A DNA stretch of 64,000 nucleotides from assembly GCF_033807575.1 (NCBI RefSeq), contig NC_084706.1, forward strand, positions 23,288,725 through 23,352,724. The letters are read 5' to 3'. Position numbers and translations under genes: made by a program. This document shows positions 11,520-23,207 of this stretch, in pieces. Each line of letters starts with the position of its first letter. Position 1 is the stretch's first letter. The notes under the pieces were generated by a model. It searched no databases and had not been told where the DNA came from. It saw nothing but the letters and a program-made list of their open reading frames with translations. Origin of the DNA: Cydia pomonella. Its lineage: Eukaryota > Arthropoda > Insecta > Lepidoptera > Tortricidae.

Positions 11520-12612
11520 GAATTGTCCTCACAATCTAAGTAAGGAAGGAATATACACTCCCGCCCGATTGCTTTTTCATATTCTTGACGCAAATGATGT
11601 CACTCCCACAATCAAGACGAATTGTGTGAGTGTAGAGGTATCAATAAACGTCAAATTACTAAGTAAAAGCGACGTTTGTAGTGGTACTCGACAATTTGTC
11701 ACATCAAAGTCGGTACAGAGTTAACTTAGAAAATAAGGGTCAAAAAAAAAAATATATATATATATATTATATACGCGTCGACTTGAGAACCTCCTCCGTT
11801 TTTTCGTCGGTTAAAAAGGCGAGTGGCGTGGGTTATGATGTGAGCCGAGCCGGAGCCGCAGGCTTAGGCGAACATTGTAAAGGAATATACCATGAGCATT
11901 ATTTGACCTACTTATAGAACTACTACTACTTTTACAAATTTAATGTAAAAACAATTGCGATTTTCAAGCCAAGGTATGTGGCATAAACAATATAGACTTT
12001 CCTTCAATTCAATGTTCTTATATTGGTGTTCATGAATGTATTAATGAATTGTAGGTAGGTAGGTATCAAAATCTAATTCACGACACGAACTGGTTTGTGT
12101 ACCTCGTTAAACTTAGCACATCTCTTACAATATTGATGAAGGAATGAACAATCACTAGACTGCCTTCTCGTTATGGGATAACATTTCAAGACGGTACATT
12201 TCCACGCGCACTAACTCGTGTTTTCAGAATTAATTATGGATAATTAAATCTGTTATTGTCTTCAAGTGTTCTTCTACTTTAAAATCGGTGTCACGTAATT
12301 CACCAGCTCGTAAAGGCTCTCTTTATACTTCGAAACTCATGAGAAATTTCATTAAATCCACAAGAGTAACAAAGTCAAGTTTAAGTCAAGAGTAACAAAG
12401 TAATATAATATGATGCAAATTTTGTTGATTGTAATTAATGTTGATTGTAATATAAGTATTTAATAACGCTCATTTGAATTTGATTTGTAATATTTTATTT
12501 ACAGTTAGTACCCTCCTTTATTTTCACCACACCAACGCGAGGAAGGAGGAGGGAACGTGTTTCACGAGCCTTGAAACCTTCGAAACCCTCAAGATTCCAC
12601 TTTTGAATTTGC
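11520..12612. other. Gene-free stretch
   Basis: AT-rich, with an (at)n run near 11754-11770. 'ttttcaccacaccaacgcga' near 12523 is the same motif as in the elements at 15713 and 60825. No gene recognised. Confidence 0.45.
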
Positions 12613-12880
12613 CCCGAGCAATTTTTTTTTTTATACCACAACGGTGGCAAACAAACATACGGCCCGCCTGATGGTAAGCAGTCACCGTAGCCTATGGACG
12701 CCTGCAACTCCAGAGGTCTTACATGCGCATTGCCGACCCTTTAAAAATCTGTACACTCCTTTTTTGAAGAACCTCATACTGTAGACCCTCGGGAAAACCT
12801 CGGCAGGTAGCTCATTCCACAACCGGAGCGTGCGCGGGAGGAAGTTCCTCTTAAGCCGCACAGTGCGTGACCATTATGCG
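12613..12880 (-). mobile_element. LINE-derived fragment
   Basis: 'taccacaacggtggcaaaca' then 'acatacggcccgcctgatgg', 'gtcttacatgcgcattgccg' and 'ctcattccacaaccggagcg'. A shorter diverged copy is at 49931-50020. I take it as a LINE 3' region from memory of its abundance; the family is not certain. Confidence 0.55.
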
Positions 12881-13324
12881 CGCGCAAATATTAGCACGAG
12901 TTAAACAAAAAAACCGCCGACCGTAAATAATATCTTTAAATAAGGTACTAACAATTTGAATGTCTGAAATGAAATAATTGCGTTATTGTGCATAAGTAAA
13001 TAGTTTCTGTGTTGGCTAATGCTCTTATCGAACAAGAATGCAGTTTTTCATGGTATGTTTTTGCGATTTCTATATTTGAAGGTTGCGTAGACTTTTGATT
13101 ACGAGATTTAATAGTTAGCTTATATAAATCAGTCACAGTGTATTGCTGTAATGGTTCTGATTTCTGATTTATAAAACATACCTACTGTATAGTTTTTTTA
13201 TCACAAATTCACTGTTTCCATCTTTACCACTTGGATGGTTGGCATTTCAACTTTGTGTTTCTCCAGAAACTTCTTGCCTAACACAGCGTAACTTTGGGAT
13301 GAACTGTCGCCTGCGATATTCAAT
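12881..13324. other. Gene-free stretch
   Basis: AT-rich; nothing recognised. Confidence 0.4.
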
Positions 13325-13690
13325 CCAATTCAATTCAATGTTTTATTTCAGGCTTGAAGTCCATATTATGTTATTAATACAATGTACTTATGAAATGAAA
13401 TTTTAGTAAATTACAATAGATTATATCTAACTAAAAACTTTGCATATACACACCAAGTGCTTAATGCGCATGCAGCGCTGTCCTGCGGGCCAGCATAGGG
13501 CTGTCCCAGCGACGCACCAACGCGCTCAGAATCCCGTTGGGGCTGTCGCGCAAGAAGTAGCGCGCACCTCTTCCTCATGACGGCCACGAAGCCGTCCGTG
13601 CGCGCCTCCGCGAACATGCCGGATGCACCAGCGCGACAGCCCCATCAGCACTCGGAACGCACGAGCGGACGGATACAACCTTCAATAAAA
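13325..13690 (-). pseudogene. Decayed LINE ORF2 C-terminus and 3' end
   Basis: On the minus strand three frames must be joined to follow a LINE ORF2 C-terminus: RAFRVLMGLSRWC, then GMFAEARTDGFVAVMRKRCA, then RDSPNGILSALVRRWDSPML and ARRTALHAH followed by a stop. The pattern (V-L-M-G-L-x-R..G-M-F-A-E-A-R-x-D-x-F..M-R-K-R) is that of a Jockey-group reverse transcriptase tail. The left end is the 3' tail (caattcaattcaatg). At least two frameshifts make it dead. Confidence 0.75.
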
Positions 13691-13915
13691 TGACGCACCT
13701 ACTATGCTCCCATCTTAAAGGCCAGTAACGCACTTGCAACCCCTCAACGGTATTAGACTAATATTATGGCAACTGTTGTGATTTGGAGCCAAATAAAACT
13801 GTAAATTAATTAATTACGGTTTATTCAGGGTTATAACACGCGTTCTTTACATGACCTCCTTGGTGACAGAACTCTTTTTGTGTTGCCACTGTAAAATACT
13901 GTGACAGGTTATTAC

Positions 13916-14279
13916 AGCAACATACTAATAATATTAGTCTAATCCCATTCGAGAAATGGGCCCTTGTCAAGTCGTATGGGTTTCCATGGCAACACTCTAA
14001 TAATATTAGACTAATACCGTTCGAGAAATGGGCCCTTGTCAAGTCGTATGGGTTTCCATGGCAACATACTAATAATATTAGTCTAATACCGTTCGAGAAA
14101 TGGGCCCCTGTCAAGTCGTATGGGTTTCCATGGCAACACTCTAATAATATTAGTCTAATCCCGTTCGAGAAATGAGCCCCTGTCAAGTCGTATGGGTTTC
14201 CATGGCAACATACTAATAATAATAATATTAGACTAATACCGTTCGAGAAATGGACCCATGGTCTGGCAGGTGTTGGTGT
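13916..14279 (+). repeat. 72-bp tandem repeat, five units
   Basis: Units start near 13916, 13988, 14060, 14132 and 14204, each 'gcaacatactaataatatta' or 'gcaacactctaataatatta', then 'gttcgagaaatgggccc' and 'tcaagtcgtatgggtttcca'. Odd units carry 'catact', even units 'cactct', suggesting a 144-bp higher-order unit. The 121-codon minus-strand frame across it is a by-product of the repeat. Confidence 0.9.
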
Positions 14280-14650
14280 TCGTGGGCAACGGTAATTAGG
14301 CTATTTGTCTACTTGTTTACCTCCTGTTACATTTACACCTTTCTATTAATTTTTTATTTCCATACAAAGTCATCTCTTTTGAATGTACCCAAGTAGATTT
14401 ATTAACCCTGGGGAGTTACCGAGAATAGCTTGATAATTACCAAAGTTCAATTATGACCACAAAATATATGTTTTGTAAAACAGTGAAAGCGTTATAATGA
14501 CATCGAAACATTAAATGCTTAATTAAGTTAAAAGAACAGCTTAATTAAACGTTTACTTAATTGCGACTTTATTTTCATATTTGGTCATCTCGTTCTCTTA
14601 TCAGATTTTTTTTATTACATTCGTTGCATATTAGGTACATTTAAAGGCCC

Positions 14651-14953
14651 TGATCGACGGGCGAGTAAAACCGCGGTTTTGCGGCTCGTCGGTAATGCTC
14701 GCCGGTGTATCATTGCAATACCGCGGTATTATATACCGACGAGCCGGGCTCGTGGCTCGTCATGTATGTTTGATTTTTTATCGGCTCGCCATGAAACCGC
14801 GTGTCGATCATAACAAACTTCATATTTTGAGCACGACATCTTGAACCGACCGCGATCGCACGACTGTTTTGCTCGCTAGTCGATCAGCGCTGACGAGCCG
14901 CGAGTAAAACCGTCGCTCTAAAACCGCGGTATAATAGCTCGTACGTCGATCAC
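14651..14953 (+). mobile_element. GC-rich MITE-like element, copy 1
   Basis: Begins tgatcgacgggcgagtaaaa and ends with the inverted form gctcgtacgtcgatca; rich in gctcg/cgagc and ccgcgg blocks. A near-identical copy is 15006-15309. No coding frame recognised. Confidence 0.8.
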
Positions 14954-15005
14954 CCGCTTAAGGAAATAGATGAGATGAGTTAAAAAGAAATAGGTAAATC
15001 AGACA

Positions 15006-15309
15006 CTGATCGACGGGCGAGTAAAACCGCGGTTTTGCGGCTCGTCGGTAATGCTCGCCGGTGTATCATTGCAATACCGCGGTATTATATACCGACGAGC
15101 CGGGCTCGTGGCTCGTCATGTATGTTTGATTTTTTATCGGCTCGCCATGAAACCGCGTGTCGATCATAACTAACTTCATATTTTGAGCACGACATCTTGA
15201 ACCGACCGCGATCGCACGACTGTTTTGCTCGCTAGTCGATCAGCGCTGACGAGCCGCGAGTAAAACCGTCGCTCTAAAACCGCGGTATAATAGCTCGTAC
15301 GTCGATCAC
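15006..15309 (+). mobile_element. GC-rich MITE-like element, copy 2
   Basis: Direct repeat of 14651-14953, differing at very few bases (for example 'cataactaac' versus 'cataacaaac'), after a spacer of about 52 bp. Either tandem duplication or two insertions of one young family. Confidence 0.8.
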
Positions 15310-15712
15310 AAACCTAGTACAAGCTTTAAAAATAACCAAAAATTACAAAATAGATACTTTATTAGAGTTGTATACAGTCTCGAAATGTCGAATTACACAA
15401 AAAAACTATGATAAAAAATACAAGCAACAAATACTAAAATTCTTTAGAGATATGAAAGTCTCTAAGTTTGAGGGATAAAATATAATCATTAAATTATCCT
15501 TAGAGATATAAAGGGTCTCTAAAACTTGAATTCTTATATGTATAAATAATTAAAAGGCAAGAAATTAAATCAGACAAACCAAATGGAGTCTCTCACGTTA
15601 ATGCCACTCAAAAGTAAAGTACTTATAACATAACATGTAGCCCGTGTAAGCTTAAACAGACCGGTATCCACAAACACTAATATAAATAAACAATTATTGT
15701 TTTACAAGGAAC

Positions 15713-16000
15713 AAAGTTGTTGTTTAACCCCTCTTGCGTTATAGAGCGTTGCAAGGGTTTCATTTCAACGCACTAGGGTTAAACAAACTTTGCTCCCGCT
15801 TGAAACAAAAAACTTTTCACCACACCAACGCGAGGGAAATATACACAAACTGTAAAACATCAAAGAAAATCTAACCAGATCCAATCCAAATTAACGTTAT
15901 TTAGTGTTTATCGTTCAAAATCATGATTTAAAAGTAAATTCTACCAGCCAACATAAGGAAACTATTCAAAATTTACATCATATTACTTTGCCACTCTTGA
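15713..16000 (+). mobile_element. Dispersed repeat with inverted 'gttgtttaac' arms, copy 1
   Basis: 'aaagttgttgtttaac' and 'gttaaacaaactttg' are inverted, followed by 'ttcaccacaccaacgcga' and 'ccagccaacataaggaaact'. The same order of motifs occurs at 60825-61175. No gene. Confidence 0.65.
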
Positions 16001-17310
16001 GAAAAAATTGCAATTTTCTCATCAGTTATTGAAAAATCAAGAGAGCGTTTACGAGGGCGCCAATTTTAGAATTTCGAGCGCGTATTTCACTCGAAAATCT
16101 GTGGAAAACGGCGAAAATTTTTGAAATACGAGTATTCACCACTCGTTTTCAATTATATTAGTAGAATGTAAATGCCTAATTAGTAGTGGAAATAGTATCA
16201 AACGGAGAATACGAAATCGAGCAATCGAAATTCAAAAATCGCCCTCTTGATTTGGTTAAAATAACAATTTTAACGAGAACGGATCTCTATCTGAAAATCT
16301 ATTGACTGATACGGGTACTTGGGGTAACTCCAGCCAGCAGATCCTGCAGCAAGAACTAGGGAGGGGAGACTACAAGGGGGGGTTGCTGGTACAAAATAGC
16401 TCTGTAAGCTCGCATGACTCTGCTGATTGATTCAACCTAAGCGGCAGCGAGTCGGTGGATTATGTCAGCGTCACATCACACCGGCTAAGCCTCAAACGCA
16501 AAATCAAACAAAGTACGCTCGCACACCGGCTCATTACGCAACAACCCCTGTCACCCCGCCGTAGGCACCCGCAGCCTGCCCGAGACACCGGAGCACCCAG
16601 TAGATAGGACTGAAGTGTACGGTTTGCAATCAGGATAGTAGGAGAGACTGGAAAGTTTTAGCCGACCCGAATACAAGGCATCGTATCTATATGTAAATCT
16701 ATTGACATATACTTTTGCCGCGTTGTTGTAAGCTATTTTTGCTGACTGCGAGTACATCGCGTTACCAACATGGTGTGAGGTCCCCGTCCCTTGCGTAACG
16801 GAGATTGATCGCATGTCCGCTGTTGAAAGAATTGACGCAAAGCTTAATTACAACACCGACGTGAGCTTAGCTACTTTTACTTTGTACTATGATTGTAATT
16901 TAGAGATTTGTAATCTAGTTAATGCATAATCGGTATGAAGGTAATGCTAATACAAGGCTAATGCGCTTTCATCCATAACCATACATGACATTTTCAAGCA
17001 GTAAGTACTAAATATTGTTGCTTACCATAAGGTCGAAATTTGTTTATAACCTGTCGTTATGGCAAGCGACAATGTGGTACCTTTGCTTGAAAACGAAACA
17101 TATTGTAACATGGGTTAAGAGTCACACAAACCTAACCGCCTCTCAGTTTAAAACGAGATTTTGAAATAGCATGAAATTTGACATGAACATTCAAGTAACA
17201 TATCTATAATACGAGTGTATGTCTGGTAATCGTTTTAATACGAAGAAATTAGAGCGAGCAGAAGTTTTATATACAAACATACAAAGTGTAACAACGAAAA
17301 TTAGTATCAG
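16001..17310. other. Gene-free stretch
   Basis: Mixed composition. A moderately GC-rich part (16320-16820) contains an 87-codon minus-strand frame without recognisable domains; I do not call it a gene. Confidence 0.45.
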
Positions 17311-17314
17311 AGGG

Positions 17315-17416
17315 CCTACCGCGAACCACGTTCGACGTTTTGCCTCTCTGTCGTACTTGTAAATTCGTACGTGAGTGTGATAGAGAGGCAACACGTCGAA
17401 CGTGGGTCGCGGTAGG
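17315..17416. mobile_element. Palindromic MITE
   Basis: cctaccgcgaaccacgttcg on the left pairs with cgaacgtgggtcgcggtagg on the right, and the arms continue through 'gttttgcctctctgtcg' / 'tagagaggcaac'. Almost fully palindromic over about 100 bp. Confidence 0.85.
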
Positions 17417-17429
17417 ACATAGATACGTA

Positions 17430-18560
17430 TGTGTTTTAAATCCAAAACCGCTCGGCTCTCCTGGCTTAGCCAGGACAGGACGGTAATAGGGTTGTTTCCA
17501 ATTTTTTGAAACGCTTGTATTACGTTCTATATTAACTAAAAGTTGCCCTAAAATTCAACTTTTACACTAAAAACGGCTTTAAATATGTTAAATTAACAAA
17601 ATATATTTTAACAGATGCTTTCGCGCCCAAAACGCTCTTTGAAAATTGTGTGACGTCACAGTTTACGGTTTGGCACATAACTACATACACACGTAGAAGA
17701 TACGAACTGTCAACTGACATTTGTCATTTGTTGTTTATCGCCTAACTGTCAACAGTGTCAATCCGAGAGTTGTGACGTCATCAGAATCCTCAAAGACGTT
17801 TCGAGTTTGGTCACGTGACGTGTGCCAAAAGATATTTTAAATTCAATATTTACAAAAATATGGTCATTACAGGCCCCCGAAAAGTAGTTTAACATGTTCT
17901 TATAATCCAAAATAATTTATTGGGATATTATTCTGCCCTAAGATTTGTAGATGGAAACAACCCTATTAAGCCACATCCCCACGGGCGAAACTTTACACGA
18001 CACGATGTTTACCGCTTCATATAAAAAGTACTCCTCGGAGACCCTAGGTGATTCGCCCTCTATACTTCAATTTGGAAACTACATATTATAATCCAATAAT
18101 AATTATGTTCCGAATCCAAAACCGCACGGTTCTCCTGCCTTAGACAGGGCAGGACGGTAATTAAGCCACATCCCCACGGGCGGAACTTTACACGACACTA
18201 ATACAACCGTATGTTCGCTCAAAGCATTGAGATGTTTACCACTTAGGTATATGTACTTATAAAAAAACCGCTCGGAGACCCTAGGTGCTGCGCGTTCTAT
18301 ACTTCAATCTGGAAGCGACATATATAATCGAATGAGAATCGTGTTCCAAATTCGGAACCTCTCGGCTCTCCTGCCATAGACAAGACAGAACCGAAACTAC
18401 ATATTATAATCTGATGCAAATCGTGTTCCAAATCCAAAACCGCTCGGCTCTCCTGCCACAGACAAGGCAGGACGGTAATTAAGCCGTGTCCCCACGGGCG
18501 AAACTTTAGGTACACGGTACACGGTAAGATAAATGTGTGTTCGCTCAAAGGTACCCAAAT
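17430..18560 (+). repeat. Four partial copies of a 'ctcctgcc..aggacggtaatt' repeat
   Basis: The block 'aatccaaaaccg..cggctctcctg' + 'ggcaggacggtaattaagcc' + 'tccccacgggcgaaacttta' occurs near 17438 (interrupted by a MITE), 18113, 18348 and 18436. The copies are diverged, so it is an old local multiplication. Confidence 0.75.
17488..17964. mobile_element. 477-bp MITE nested in the repeat above
   Basis: Ends are AGGGTTGTTTCCA and TGGAAACAACCCT. AT flanks both ends, and removing the element restores 'gacggtaattaagccac' as in the uninterrupted copies at 18150 and 18470. The interior contains 'gtgacgtcac' and related motifs but no gene. Confidence 0.88.
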
Positions 18561-18664
18561 TTCCCTGGAGTTCTATGGAACCTTTTCTTTGTCCCAATTT
18601 CAACGCTATTCAAGGATTACTGTGTTCTGTATTTCTCAGAAAGGCAGGACTCATGCAGTGGTAG

Positions 18665-18780
18665 ATAGTTAAGGTACTATACGGGTTCAGACTACACCAG
18701 CATTACTGCTGCAGTATTGCGGCGCGGCATTGCTACCGACTGCTTTGCTGACGCAAATGTCAAAAATCCGCCGTGGTCGG
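18665..18780 (+). repeat. Fragment of 'ctgctgcagtattgcggcgcg' repeat
   Basis: 'accagcattactgctgcagt' and 'attgcggcgcggcattgc' also appear at 22560-22600 and, inverted, at 23150-23205. Confidence 0.6.
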
Positions 18781-19285
18781 AGCGCTGTGGGTTGAATTCA
18801 ATAATACGAGTTCTTCTGGCGCGCGGTTTCACAATAATCTATATTGATCTTATATGTAATTTCGGTAAGGCAACTAAGGCAAGCCCGGTTTTTGTGCTTG
18901 AATGGAAGTACCGCCACTGACCCGGACTACACATGTCACTGTGAATTTCCTTGATTGCTGAATAAATTGCGTTGCTGTCGTTGTCGCATTGCAGTCGCGA
19001 TGAGTACATTCACCACATCATCACATTCATAAACAAAAACGCTTTTAAAATGTAACACTGATGTTAATATCGAGTTTATAATACGCCTTCTAATGCGCAC
19101 GAGATGCGCTGAGACTAATTTCAAATAAAAAACATAAACTCTAATCTTTTCGCGGATTAGCAAAGTAATATTTTTTGTATTAATATTTTTAACGTTTTGG
19201 AATGTATTTTCTAGGGGACACTTGACGCATAGATAGATATAGTCTGCTCCTAACTTTTCCATTTAAAAAGGCGCGAAACGTAATT

Positions 19286-19449
19286 TGTAATGTAACAGGA
19301 ATTCTGCGTGTGGACGGCAGTCGGCACTACGAGCGTTACATGTATCGCTCGTGCCGAATCCATCTGTTGTCGGTTTTTAGCGCCAACACAAAGGCGCTCG
19401 CAGTGCCGTCCACACGTAGACGTATATTGCACGTAACCTTACATTACAT
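19286..19449. mobile_element. MITE-like foldback element
   Basis: gcgtgtggacggca (19306) pairs with tgccgtccacacg (19404); outer arms ttgtaatgtaac / cttacattaca also pair. Confidence 0.65.
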
Positions 19450-19944
19450 GTTACACCCGTCTGGATCCGGCTATAAATTCTTCGACTTTGCCGTCTACAT
19501 TTCTAAATAAACATATCTTATTTGATACATTTTGGATAAAGCTCTAATATCCACAAACAGGAGTCCGTATTACGGGTTAATGGAACCATTTACCTGACTT
19601 ACCATATCTGGACACAGCTGTGGCATTTCTCGGGCAAATAATAACTGTAACGGTGTGCGGTTTGAGATTCGCCCTCGATTCCGGCTTTACATATAACCAC
19701 AACATTATAGCAAACATTGACAATGGGCTAGTTTCTTATTCTGATAATGGCGCCTATTTAGTTTGGGATATAAGGCTGCCTGTTCACTGAGACGGAGATA
19801 AGGGTCGTTAGAGACGTGCGGAATTCAACAAATAGTATTGGTGAATCTATTGCACTGAAAATAATAACTAGCCGAACTTATTGAGGAATTCCAAAAATAA
19901 CTGGACTTATTTAAGTAATAAAGAATTAAATTTTTATCAATATC

Positions 19945-20045
19945 CTATATCCCGACTATAGCCCGAGCCCTCTCGCACATGAGAGGAGGCCTGTGCCCAG
20001 CAGTGGGACGTATATAGGCTGAATTATTATTTATTATTATTAATA
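19945..20045 (+). mobile_element. LINE 3' end with (TTA)n tail
   Basis: 'cgagccctctcgcacatgag' then 'aggaggcctgtgcccagcag' and 'tgggacgtatataggctga' ending in TTATTA repeats. This 3' end is a hallmark of a common arthropod LINE group; only the terminal 100 bp is present. Confidence 0.7.
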
Positions 20046-22260
20046 TCCTATACCGATTTTGTTGTTTCAAACCGACTCGTTGCCTGGTGTAACACATGCT
20101 TCGCAATAGTTGCATCCCGGGCGATAATTCGTGAAGTGGTTAAAGGCGATGTCTAATGGACCCTCGTGGACGTCAACTGCCGCTCCGTTTGTAGGTTGGG
20201 GAACGTATATATGTGCCACAAAATACGCCCTTTTGTATAAAGGTGCGGAAATCCTCCATTATGCATGGTCCGACACGTACTAGGCTGTTTTTTTATACCC
20301 TGAATATCCAAACATTCATCCTTTCACATTCATGATATTAGTAGGATTAGGTACTTTATCAATGCCACAAACCGCGAGGCAATTGGTCCCAAGACTAATT
20401 AGTTTTGCCAACTTTAAGGTATTTAAATAAGGATTAACAACTATTGGGATAGCCGGACTCTGAACAACACTAAAGCGATATTTTAGCGTACACTCGACAG
20501 CAGAGATATATATATCAAAGCGGCCGAGGTGCTCAAAAATATCTGAACACGCACTCTAGCGCCTTGACAAGAGGCGTGTTCAATCAATGAACTATGTAGT
20601 GTTGGTATCAAAAAAATAGTAAAAAAAAAAAAAAACAATTCAAATGCACCTAAATTTATAGCAAGCTAATGAATACAATCAGGCGTTACTTTGCGGAAAT
20701 CCATTCTAATCAAAACAAATAAAAAACTCCGGCGGATTAGCAAAGTATTATTTTTGTTTTCTATCAAGTTAATTGCCTTATATAATTATGTCCAGTTATC
20801 GCGCTAAACTACTTACTGATCATTACATTCATGTCAACCAATTTTCCTGACCTCCGACCAACTCTGTGCAAACCAGAGTTCAACTTTATGATTGTCCTCT
20901 TGACCAGGCATAAGTATGATGGATAGCATTATCCACGTGATAAAACAAGCAACACTTTTCAACACCGCGCAATTGAATGAGACAGGCACTCTTATTATTA
21001 GACTATCACGTAGGTAAGAGCGACCATTACCGTACTGGCACTACTGGCCTCATCACGAATTATCATTATCGTTATTGCCGCTAGTAATTATCGGAAAGGT
21101 GCCAGTAATGGCGGACGGCGTTGTGACACTTACGACAGTACACGTCCGTCGGTGACCGCTGATCTAGTAAATGGCGGCGCGTTTACTAAACCTACTTGAA
21201 GCTGTACTAAGCAGCTTAACAGTAAAACTACTTGCAGCTTAGTATTAATAAGCTCAAATAACTAATCTAAGAGACGCGATTTGAGATTTAAGGGATATGT
21301 TTCTTGTATATAATTATTCCTACTACGTTAAAGTTATTGTAGCTAGCATACCTTGATATTTGGCGTGTTAGCTACGAGTACTTAGCTAGTGTTGGTACCT
21401 ATAAATATTAAGATATTTATAATAGTAGATTTTTAAACAGCAATCGATGACTACTATTGACATATGACAGAAATGTAAAAATTTTGTACGATTAAAAATT
21501 AATAATGAAGGTGTCTGCTGTTAAGCAGCTGTATTTAGTTACAAAACTAGCTACTTAAATTAAAAAGTGTTTTACTTATGATAGGTAATGCGGATCTGAA
21601 AAACGTAGAATCTCCCTTCTGAATTCATACTGGATTACTCATAAAAGTATTTAGTTACATTATCATTATGAATTTCCCAAATTACTCCTTGCATTGTACA
21701 TTGCAAGTGCAATGCTTGCTAACTTACTTTACCGGCGGCGCCGAGGAAGTGACATCCACTAAAAACGCATTAAGTCGGATTCGACGACATATCAATTTCG
21801 CACCGCTATAAACTAGCCACTTTCACTAATAGTTATTAATTATCATTAAAACGTCGCCAAATTATTCCTAGCAGACATGCTTGGCAGGCAACCACACTTG
21901 CAGTGAGTCACTCGCCAAGCAAGTAGCACCCAGTGTAAACGCAGCACCCGCCTGTCGGGTCGGGTCAGACCACACATCAATTGCGCCCGCGGTAAATTGG
22001 CCAATCTAATCGGTCAATTCGCGCTGCATTGTTTTGAACACAAACTGTTTGGTCGCCTTACAATAAATTGGTTTGTGTAATTTGATTTGTTAGATTGCAA
22101 ACGTGTTTAAGGCGAAGTACTCTTAGCCTTTGTTGACAAAACTATATAAGGTAAACGTTCCACGTTCCACCTCTATTAAGTTTAAAATTAAATGTGAGAT
22201 GTACTGGGACAGTGACGTTTACCTATTATGCTTTGAATTAAAGGAAAAGTGAATTAAAAG
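20046..22260. other. Gene-free stretch
   Basis: A MITE fragment lies at 20502-20585 ('agcggccgaggtgctcaaaa', 'atctgaacacgcactctagc'), related to those at 22421 and 33180. Otherwise nothing recognised. Confidence 0.5.
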
Positions 22261-22267
22261 AAACACT

Positions 22268-22345
22268 CACTGTCTCGGGCAAGACTCGAACTCTTCGGGA
22301 TGGATACCAGCCCGCCGCTGTATCAACTGAGCTACCGAGAGTTAC
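22268..22345 (-). mobile_element. tRNA-like SINE head or tRNA pseudogene
   Basis: On the minus strand: A-box-like GGTAGCTCAGTTGAT, anticodon-arm-like GCGGCGGGCTGGTATCC and B box GAGTTCGAGTC. The acceptor-stem ends do not pair, so it is not a working tRNA gene. Confidence 0.55.
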
Positions 22346-22420
22346 CCGTTGACAGCGAATATTTCCAACATATCCTTCATATGCGCCTTAAAGGTGCCTT
22401 TCGTATTCAAACTGCACCAG

Positions 22421-22559
22421 TACAGCCGCCATCAGACATATCGGAGCGGCCAAGATGCTCACAAATATCTGAACTCACCTCTATTGTCAAGGCGTTAGAG
22501 TGCGTGTTTAGATATTTGTGAGCACCTTGGCCGCTCCGATATATCTGATGGCGACTGTA
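22421..22559. mobile_element. Palindromic MITE ('acagtcgccatcagatata')
   Basis: acagccgccatcagacatat and atatctgatggcgactgt are inverted; arms continue with cggagcggccaagatgctca / tgagcaccttggccgctccg. Related copies: 20502-20585 (partial) and 33179-33325. Confidence 0.85.
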
Positions 22560-23207
22560 CCTATTACTGCTGCAGTATTGCGGCGCGACATTACCGCCGC
22601 AAATACGTACACTACGCGTATTACGTGCACTTCAGCTCGTTCGTGCTGCGCGTCCCGCGGCCGTTGCTGGAAACCATCGCGAGCGCGGACTTCTGGCCGA
22701 AGGGTGTGATATTTCGGCGATTTCGTGGAAATCTGCTGAATCCCGCACCGGAACAGGTGGCACAAACGAAAACTGCGTCGCCAAATAGATTTTTAGAATT
22801 TACGTTTTTAGGGTTCCGTACCCAAAGGTAAAACGGGACCCTATTACTAAGACTCCGCTGTCTGTCCATCCGTCCGTCCGTCTGTCTGTCACCAGGCTGT
22901 ATCTCATGAATCGTGATAGCTAGACAGCTATAATTTTCACAGATGATGTATTTGTATTTCTGTTGCCGCTATAACAACAAATACTAAAAAGTACGGAACC
23001 CTCGGTGGGCGAGTCCGACTCGCACTTGTCCGGTTTTTTATTATTGTTTGTATGTTGGTTTTAAGGTATGTATCTATATCTATGGGCTTTAGTTGCCTGA
23101 AAATAAATGATATTTAATTTTAATGTCTAAAATCCACAGATTTTGACATTAGCGGTAGTAATGCAGTAATGTTGCGCTGCAATACTGCTGCAGTAATGCT
23201 GGTGGTT
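22560..23207. mobile_element. Composite element with inverted 'ctgctgcag' ends and a nested repeat
   Basis: Left end 'attactgctgcagtattgcg' and right end 'aatactgctgcagtaatgct' are inverted over about 45 bp. A 'tacggaaccct' repeat (22798-23040) lies inside. Between them a 60-codon plus-strand frame (about 22586-22797) reads HFSSFVLRVPRPLLE and ADFWPKGVIFRRFRG, suggestive of a retroelement ORF1 fragment. Confidence 0.55.
22798..23040 (+). mobile_element. Dispersed 'tacggaaccct' repeat
   Basis: Starts 'agggttccgtacccaaaggt', has a (gtcc/gtct)n run at 22866-22889, and ends 'tacggaaccctcggtgggcg' 'agtccgactcgcacttgtcc'. Same repeat class as 8645-8935. Confidence 0.75.

Noticed and set aside
13821..14186. 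121-aa minus-strand frame with repeated GAHFSNGIRLILL-type units
   Set aside because: It is the 72-bp satellite read in one frame (72 is divisible by 3), so repetition of the peptide follows from the DNA repeat.
16551..16814. 87-aa minus-strand frame in a slightly GC-richer part
   Set aside because: No recognisable domain, no splice context and no second exon; left as unassigned.
22268..22345. Functional tRNA gene
   Set aside because: Internal promoter boxes are present, but the acceptor stem does not pair; better explained as a SINE head or pseudogene.
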